From positions 1 through 64,000 of the forward strand of contig CAUGSS010000008.1 of assembly GCA_959602365.1 (NCBI GenBank): a stretch of 64,000 nt of DNA, in the 5' to 3' direction. A program made the position numbers and the translations under genes. Below, piece after piece: positions 58,958-64,000 of this stretch. This stretch comes from an uncultured Eubacteriales bacterium. GTDB lineage: Bacteria > Bacillota > Clostridia > Oscillospirales > Oscillospiraceae. Every line of letters starts with the position of its first letter. The first letter of the stretch is position 1. Below the pieces are notes generated by a model. The model saw only the letters and a list, made by a program, of their open reading frames with translations, did no database searches and was not told the origin of the DNA.

Positions 58958-60874
58958 ATGGCAAAGAAGCAATTCAAGGCGGAGAGCCGCCGCCTGCTGG
59001 ATCTGATGATCAACTCCATCTACACCCACAAGGAGATCTTCCTGCGGGAGATCCTGTCCAACGCCAGCGACGCCGAGGACAAGCTGGCCTACCGGGCCCT
59101 GACCGACGACAGCGTGGGGATGAACCGGTCCGACTTCAAGATCATCATCACCGCCGACAAGATCGCCCGCACCCTGACCGTCAGCGACAACGGCATCGGC
59201 ATGACCAAGGAAGAGCTGGACGCCAACCTGGGCACCATCTGCAAGTCCGGCTCCCTCCAGTTCAAGGAGGGGCTGGAGTCCGGCGATTTGAAGGCCGAGG
59301 ACATCGACGTGATCGGCCAGTTCGGCGTGGGCTTCTACTCCGCCTTCATGGTGGCCGACGAGGTCACCGTGATCACCAAGGCCTTCGGCAGCGACACCGC
59401 CTACAAGTGGCACTCCACCGGCCTGGACGGCTACACCATCACCGAGTGCGACAAGGCCGGGGTGGGCACCGACGTCATCCTGCACATCAAGCAGGACACC
59501 GAGGACGAGCGCTATGAGGAGTATCTGGAGGAGTACCGCATCCAGCAGCTGGTGAAGAAGTACAGCGACTATATCCACTATCCCATCCAGATGCTGATGC
59601 ACAAGTCCCGCCAGAAGCCCCGCCCCGAGGACGCCGGGGACGACTACAAGCCCGAGTGGGAGGACTACACCGAGTGGGAGACCATGAACTCCATGGTGCC
59701 CATCTGGCAGAAGAAAAAGGACGAGGTCACCGAGGAGGAGTACGCCAACTTTTATCAGGACAAGTTCGGCGACTACGAGGCCCCGCTGGACACCATCAAG
59801 GTGTCCGCCGAGGGCACCATCAGCTACGAGGCCCTGCTGTTCATCCCGGCGAAAACCCCCTATGACTTCTACACCCGGGAGTATGAAAAGGGCCTGCAGC
59901 TCTACTCCTCCGGGGTGCTGATCATGGACAAGTGCGCCGACCTGCTGCCCGACTACCTGCGCTTTGTCAAGGGCGTGGTGGACACCCCCGACGTCAGCCT
60001 GAACATCAGCCGCGAGATGCTCCAGCAGACCCGGGAGCTGAAGGTCATCGCCAAGAACCTGGACAAGAAGGTGCGAGGCGCCCTGGAGAAGATGCTGAAG
60101 GACGACCGGGAGAAGTACGAGAAGTTCTGGAAGGCCTTCGGCACCCAGCTCAAGTACGGCGTGGTGTCCAACTACGGCATGGACAAGGACAGCCTGAAGG
60201 ACCTGCTGCTCTTCGCCTCCTCCGCCGCCGAGAAGGGCACCACCCTGAAGGAGTATGTGGACCGGATGCCCGAGGGCCAGCAGTATATCTATTATGCCTG
60301 CGGCGAGGACGCCGGGAAGCTGGCCAAGCTGCCCCAGGCCGAGCGCATCCTGGACGCGGGCTATGAGATCCTGTTCCTCACCGAGGACGTGGACGAGTTC
60401 TGCATGCAGGTGCTGGGCACCTACAGCGAGAAGCAGATCAAGAGCATCAACGCCGAGGACGCCCTCCCCGAGACCGAGGAGGAGAAGAAGGCCGCCCAGG
60501 AGAAGGCCGAGGCGGGCAAGGCCGTGCTGGACTTCCTGAAGGAGACCCTGGGCGACCGGATCAAGGAGGCCCGGATCTCCAAGATCCTGAAGAGCCATCC
60601 GGTGTGCATGGTGGCCGACGGCCCCATGTCCCTGGAGATGGAGAAGTACCTGAAGAAGCAGAACGCCGACATGGAGGGCTTGCGGGCCGAGCGGGTGCTG
60701 GAGGTCAACCCGGACACCCCGGTGTTCGCAGCCCTGCAGCAGGCCATGGACAGCGACCCGGAGAAGGCCAGGAAGTACGCCGAGCTGCTCTACTGCCAGG
60801 CCCTGCTCATCGCCGACCTGCCCCTGGAGGACCCCAGCGCCTACACCGACCTGGTGTGCAGCCTGATGGTGTGA
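58958..60874 (+). CDS. htpG: Molecular chaperone HtpG (Hsp90) (638 aa)
   Basis: Homodimeric Hsp90 chaperone. The GHKL ATPase domain has FLREILSNASDAEDKL (catalytic Glu and Asn), LTVSDNGIGMT and IGQFGVGFYSAFMVAD; the middle domain carries the catalytic-loop segment SLNISREMLQQTREL with its Arg. Full length. AGGAGG precedes the ATG. The CIRCE site and its own terminator mark it as a single heat-shock gene. Confidence 0.97.
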   Translation: MAKKQFKAESRRLLDLMINSIYTHKEIFLREILSNASDAEDKLAYRALTDDSVGMNRSDFKIIITADKIARTLTVSDNGIGMTKEELDANLGTICKSGSLQFKEGLESGDLKAEDIDVIGQFGVGFYSAFMVADEVTVITKAFGSDTAYKWHSTGLDGYTITECDKAGVGTDVILHIKQDTEDERYEEYLEEYRIQQLVKKYSDYIHYPIQMLMHKSRQKPRPEDAGDDYKPEWEDYTEWETMNSMVPIWQKKKDEVTEEEYANFYQDKFGDYEAPLDTIKVSAEGTISYEALLFIPAKTPYDFYTREYEKGLQLYSSGVLIMDKCADLLPDYLRFVKGVVDTPDVSLNISREMLQQTRELKVIAKNLDKKVRGALEKMLKDDREKYEKFWKAFGTQLKYGVVSNYGMDKDSLKDLLLFASSAAEKGTTLKEYVDRMPEGQQYIYYACGEDAGKLAKLPQAERILDAGYEILFLTEDVDEFCMQVLGTYSEKQIKSINAEDALPETEEEKKAAQEKAEAGKAVLDFLKETLGDRIKEARISKILKSHPVCMVADGPMSLEMEKYLKKQNADMEGLRAERVLEVNPDTPVFAALQQAMDSDPEKARKYAELLYCQALLIADLPLEDPSAYTDLVCSLMV

Positions 60875-60913
60875 GCCCAGAGGTTCCGGGGCGAAAAGAC
60901 GCATTTACGAGAA

Positions 60914-60953
60914 AAACCGGTACAGCCCGGAAAACGGGCTGTACCGGTTTTTT
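60914..60953 (+). terminator. htpG terminator
   Basis: AAACCGGTACAGCCCG pairs with CGGGCTGTACCGGTTT around GAAAA, followed by T3. Strong and A/T-flanked on both sides. Confidence 0.9.
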
Positions 60954-61138
60954 GCTGCTGGAAATGACTTAAGATAAATGAGATAAATTGCTTGCAACGT
61001 TCTCTCGATCGCGCAGATGTCTGTGCTCCGCGGCCCTCGTTTGCCGGGGAAGAACTCCTCTGCAGCGTCCCGATCCGGAAAACTTTAACAGGTTCAGGGT
61101 TGCTTTTTCGACAAAAGTCGAGGTATCATAGGAGGGGA

Positions 61139-61164
61139 GCAATCCGGCGCACCGGCCGGATTGC
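61139..61164 (-). terminator. Hairpin after the XRE regulator gene
   Basis: GCAATCCGGC pairs with GCCGGATTGC around 6 nt, 7 bp after the stop codon; T tract weak. A second hairpin, TCGACTTTTGTCGA, lies just beyond it. Confidence 0.5.
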
Positions 61165-61170
61165 CCGATG

Positions 61171-61443
61171 TCACTCGTCGCCCTGGTTGTCCTGGTCATC
61201 GAAAGAGTAGTCGTTCAGTTCCGGGAAGTCCAGGAATTCGGCCACGGTCATATTGAATGCAATGGCAATCTTGTGCAGGGTTTGTATCCCCGGATTGCGC
61301 GTCGCACCGTGATTGCCGATCAGGTTATTCAGTGTAGATTGGGGAACGCCGCTCATCTCAGCCAATTTGTTGACAGATATGCCGCGGCGGTCGCAAAGGG
61401 CCCTGATTCGGTTCACAATAATCTGGGAATATGCGTCACTCAT
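61171..61443 (-). CDS. XRE family transcriptional regulator (90 aa)
   Basis: A Cro/C1-type helix-turn-helix: IRALCDRRGISVNKLAEMSG, then VPQSTLNNLIGNH as the recognition helix, then PGIQTLHKIAIAFNMTVAEF. The C-terminus is acidic (DYSFDDQDNQGDE). The ATG at 61443 gives a compact 90-residue protein; a longer frame runs through the promoter region. Divergent from the 285-residue orphan gene, with an inverted repeat between them that it may bind. Confidence 0.88.
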   Translation of the reverse strand: MSDAYSQIIVNRIRALCDRRGISVNKLAEMSGVPQSTLNNLIGNHGATRNPGIQTLHKIAIAFNMTVAEFLDFPELNDYSFDDQDNQGDE

Positions 61444-61456
61444 CTCCGACACCTTT

Positions 61457-61500
61457 GCTATCAAAACATACTTGTTTGCCTTCAGTGTGTTTATGATAGC
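61457..61500. promoter_or_regulatory. Inverted-repeat operator candidate between XRE gene and orphan gene
   Basis: GCTATCAAAACA (61457-61468) faces TGTTTATGATAGC (61488-61500), 12 matching pairs with one bulged base, across 19 bp. Confidence 0.5.
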
Positions 61501-61553
61501 AATAAATATTCCCACCACTAACTGAATTCGGGTAATAAAAAGGAAAGCTGTGC

Positions 61554-62411
61554 GTGATTATGTGGCGTAACAAACGTGAGAACCCAAATGATTTTCCCTT
61601 TGATTTGCGTGAGGTATTGGGAGAGGTAATGGCCTGGGAGCAGAAGTGCCCCGGCGTGTACTATCTGGGGGTGCGCAAGCCCGACAGCAAATGGCTGCCG
61701 GATGAGTACTATCTGGTGGAGCGCAGCTCCCCGGCGATCTCCCAGCGGGCCCAGGCCTACGGGACGGCGCTTCCGGGATATCCGGAGCTGCTGGCCTACT
61801 GCATCTCCCGGGAGGGGTCGGGGTGGCAGATCATTCAGTATGAGGTCGGCCTCTACCAGCTGAAGCTTGCCCCCTCCCAGGAGGGGGCCCAGGAGCTTGA
61901 GGCGCTGGCGCTGTACGGCAAAGAGACCAATCCCGAGTATTTTGGCCGCTTCGAGCCGCCGGAGGTCACCCCCTGGGGACCCAGCGTATCCAGCAAGTGC
62001 CTGGCCAACGGCGTCTTTTGGATTGAGACCAGCGGAGGGGGCGGAGGGCTGTCGGTCTGTTACCCGGTTTGGCAGGGGGATCTGTCGGAGAGTACCAGTG
62101 CCCGGCTGGGGGAACAGAACCCCGGGGACCGGGGGGAGAGAATCCATCAGACCCTGGGTCCGCTTTTCTTCCCGGAGCGCTCCAGTGCAATCCCCCTCTA
62201 TGAGCTGTTCCACTGGCGGCCGGAGTTGCAGGAGACGGAGCTCATCCACTGGCCCGCGCTGATGAACGCGATCTGGATGACGGATCCGGCCTATGCGCTG
62301 GAGAATAATCTGAGGGCCTGGGAGCTGCCCGGCGACCTGGAGCAGAAACTGGAGCAGTACAGCATCATCACCTACACGCCGGGGGTGGGGACGGACTTCC
62401 TGCACCTCTGA
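61554..62411 (+). CDS. Protein of unknown function beside XRE regulator (285 aa)
   Basis: No family recognised. Soluble, rich in Trp, Pro and Tyr, with no signal peptide or membrane span. Blocks such as PGVYYLGVRKPDSKWLPDEYY and SGGGGGLSVCYPVW may be conserved. The start is GTG at 61554, 7 bp after AGGAAAG; an ATG two codons later is possible. The first 60 bases are AT-rich, the rest GC-rich like the chromosome. Divergent pairing with an XRE regulator suggests control by it. Confidence 0.7.
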   Translation: MIMWRNKRENPNDFPFDLREVLGEVMAWEQKCPGVYYLGVRKPDSKWLPDEYYLVERSSPAISQRAQAYGTALPGYPELLAYCISREGSGWQIIQYEVGLYQLKLAPSQEGAQELEALALYGKETNPEYFGRFEPPEVTPWGPSVSSKCLANGVFWIETSGGGGGLSVCYPVWQGDLSESTSARLGEQNPGDRGERIHQTLGPLFFPERSSAIPLYELFHWRPELQETELIHWPALMNAIWMTDPAYALENNLRAWELPGDLEQKLEQYSIITYTPGVGTDFLHL

Positions 62412-62623
62412 GCGCCGCCCCGCCCGGCGGCTCTGGCCGCGCTGGAGCCGGAGGGGATGCCATGCCGCAGAAGCGGCGGCATGGCCGGAGGGGAATCCCC
62501 TGGAGCCCCAGGCGGGGGCGCAGAAGGGCGGGCCGGAGCGCGCAGACCCTTGGAGGGGAAGGAGTCTGCGCGTCAAGGCTGAGATGGGCGGATTGCGCCC
62601 CCGGGAGATGTGCGACAGGAAAG

Positions 62624-62659
62624 AGGCCTCGTGACCGCGCGCCGGTCACGGGGCCTTTT
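62624..62659. terminator. Terminator between converging genes at 62411 and 62665
   Basis: AGGCC plus CGTGACCG pair with CGGTCACG plus GGCCT, followed by TTTTC on the plus strand. Confidence 0.75.
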
Positions 62660-62664
62660 CTGGT

Positions 62665-63504
62665 TTAGAGGATATACTGCGCAATGGCCTTTGCCACCCC
62701 GTCCTCCTCGTTGGAGACGGTGACGGCGTCGGCATAGGGGAGGATGCAGGCTTCGCTGTTGGCCATGGCCACGGCAAAGCCCGCGGCCTTGAGCATTTCA
62801 AGGTCGTTTTCCGAGTCCCCGCAGGCCATGGTCTGCTCGTGGGGGATGCCCAGGTGGTCGGCCAGGGCCAGCAGGGCGGTGCCCTTGCTGGCGGTGGGGG
62901 CGGTGATCTCCAGGTTGTCGGTCCCTCCGGAGACCACGGACAGCCCCGGATGCTCCTCCAGCAGGGCCTGGACCTGGGGATAGTCCACCCACGTTCCGCC
63001 GGGGGTGTGGATAAAGTTCAGGGAGAATTTTTCCACCCGGCCGTTCTGGCGGATGAAGTCCACCGGGTCCTCCAGGGGCTGGCGGCTGGTGGCCAGATAG
63101 TCCTTGACCGCCTGGCTCACCGACAGGCGGGGCAGCAGGGCCAGCTGGCGTTGGACGGCGTATCCCCGTCCGGCGGCAAAAAAGGTGGCCATCAGCTCCA
63201 GTGAGGACAGGCGTTCCATCAGCTCGGCAGCCAGGCCGGTGTCCAGGTAATCGGTGTGGATGGGCTGCCGGTCCCGGAGCCGGTAGAGGGCGGCCCCGTT
63301 GGAGGTCAGGGCGTATTCCACCCCGGGGATGTCCAGAAATTCCGGGCTCAGCCCGGTCAGAGGGCGCCCCGAGGCGGGGATGACGGTGACCCCCGCGGCA
63401 ATGGCCGCCTCCAGAGCCTGCCGGGTGGCAGGGGTGATGTGTTTGGCGTCGTTCAGAACGGTGCCGTCCAGGTCCAGGGCCAACAGTTTGATGGGGCGTT
63501 TCAT
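62665..63504 (-). CDS. Cof-type HAD hydrolase (279 aa)
   Basis: HAD phosphatase with a type IIB cap. Motif I is LLALDLDGTVLND (nucleophile Asp near residue 10), motif II IPASGRP, motif III Lys in TASKGTALLALADHLG, motif IV MACGDSENDLEMLKAAGFAVAM. Substrates of Cof proteins are sugar phosphates or cofactors such as FMN and PLP; which one applies here cannot be told. ATG at 63504 chosen as the start because it begins just before the motif I strand. Confidence 0.92.
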   Translation of the reverse strand: MKRPIKLLALDLDGTVLNDAKHITPATRQALEAAIAAGVTVIPASGRPLTGLSPEFLDIPGVEYALTSNGAALYRLRDRQPIHTDYLDTGLAAELMERLSSLELMATFFAAGRGYAVQRQLALLPRLSVSQAVKDYLATSRQPLEDPVDFIRQNGRVEKFSLNFIHTPGGTWVDYPQVQALLEEHPGLSVVSGGTDNLEITAPTASKGTALLALADHLGIPHEQTMACGDSENDLEMLKAAGFAVAMANSEACILPYADAVTVSNEEDGVAKAIAQYIL

Positions 63505-63532
63505 AACAGCAGACTCCCTTTCTCGTTCAATC

Positions 63533-64000
63533 TTATCTCTGAGGGGTGCAGGGGGCGGAGGCGGCAGCGTCCTCCTGCAGGGCGGCGTACAGGGCCACAT
63601 CCTCCCAGCCCTGGGCCCCCTCGTTCCAGTACCAGCCCCGCAGGGTGCCCTCCCGTACCATGCCGCACTTTTCCATGACCCGGGCGGAGGCCCTGTTGCC
63701 CATGGCGCATTTGCCCTGCACCCGGTGGAACAGCGCCCGCCGGAACAGATAGTCCAGGGCTGCCCCCAGCGCCTCGGTGGCGTAGCCCCGGCCCCAGTAG
63801 GCGCTGCCCAGCTGGTAGTCCACCTCGCACCAGCGGCTGCGTTCGCTCAGATCGTCCACAAAGAGGGCGCCGATGATGTCCGGGCTGCTGCGCAGCTGAA
63901 TGAGCCAGTAGTAGGTGGCCGGGTCGGCATAGGCCGCCTCTACGCTGGCGAGAAAGACCTCCATTTCCCGCTGGGTTTTTGGGGTGGCAGAGATGTGGCG
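63533..64000 (-). CDS. GNAT acetyltransferase, RimJ/RimL-like, 5' end missing
   Basis: The open frame runs off the right edge without a start. The visible 155 residues include IIGALFVDDLSERSRWCEVDYQLG, written as IIGALFVDDLSERSR and WCEVDYQLG, then YWGRGYATEALGAALDYLF with the Q/R-x2-G-x-G/A loop and GNRASARVMEKCGMVREGTLR, the hallmark of ribosomal-protein-type acetyltransferases. Twenty-eight bp separate it from the HAD gene downstream. Confidence 0.85.
   Translation of the reverse strand, partial: RHISATPKTQREMEVFLASVEAAYADPATYYWLIQLRSSPDIIGALFVDDLSERSRWCEVDYQLGSAYWGRGYATEALGAALDYLFRRALFHRVQGKCAMGNRASARVMEKCGMVREGTLRGWYWNEGAQGWEDVALYAALQEDAAASAPCTPQR

Overview
The window is high-GC chromosomal DNA from a low-GC-phylum relative with very GC-rich codon third positions. 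A Bacillota member of the Clostridia, most likely an Oscillospiraceae gut bacterium of the Flavonifractor, Lawsonibacter or Pseudoflavonifractor kind, fits best. Reasons are the gdpP-rplI-dnaB gene order, DUF2089, YitT and DUF815 proteins, a CIRCE operator, AGGAGG ribosome binding sites and TTGACA-17-TATAAT promoters. The genus is inference from gene content only. No rRNA, tRNA, transposase or phage gene was seen.

Layout. 1-9804: a complete type I-C CRISPR-Cas locus on the minus strand: cas3, then cas5-cas8c-cas7-cas4-cas1-cas2, a leader, and an array of 30 repeats that runs off the left edge. cas3 has its own promoter and is followed by a terminator. A second promoter serves the other six genes. 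9805-10353: no protein gene, but a promoter-driven, terminator-ended small RNA candidate. 10354-22557: housekeeping and envelope genes (ychF, a secreted CAP protein with 102-residue repeats, dcd, asnB, YitT, a DUF2089 regulator with a small membrane partner, a D,D-carboxypeptidase, pgi, a P-loop protein). 22739-35123: minus-strand genes for an LtaS-like enzyme, a PLD-like enzyme, ftsH, hpt, tilS, dnaB, rplI and gdpP. 35581-38846: proS, a Cys-rich small protein and a DUF815 ATPase.

39100-53355 is the most interesting region. It holds a five-gene plus-strand unit with its own promoter and terminator: a secreted, membrane-anchored VWA protein; a large tubulin/FtsZ-like protein; a membrane protein of unknown family; a 1470-residue membrane protein with helicase-like sequence, a zinc ribbon and an HExxH peptidase domain; and an exported transglutaminase-like protein with a C-terminal membrane anchor. 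Each protein has either a membrane span or a nucleotide-binding fold. This looks like one envelope-spanning machine of unknown purpose.

53551-64000: acetyltransferases, small membrane proteins, asnS, a lower-GC orphan gene, a CIRCE-controlled htpG, an XRE regulator beside an orphan gene, a Cof-type phosphatase and a partial acetyltransferase cut by the right edge.

Intergenic regions carry a dispersed family of palindromic repeats built on GTCATCCTGAGC and GAAGGATCTTTTC. In three places the repeat sits beside a GGGGCTGTTGC...GCAACAGCCCC hairpin terminator, and two stretches have expanded into tandem arrays with 24-bp and 33-bp periods.
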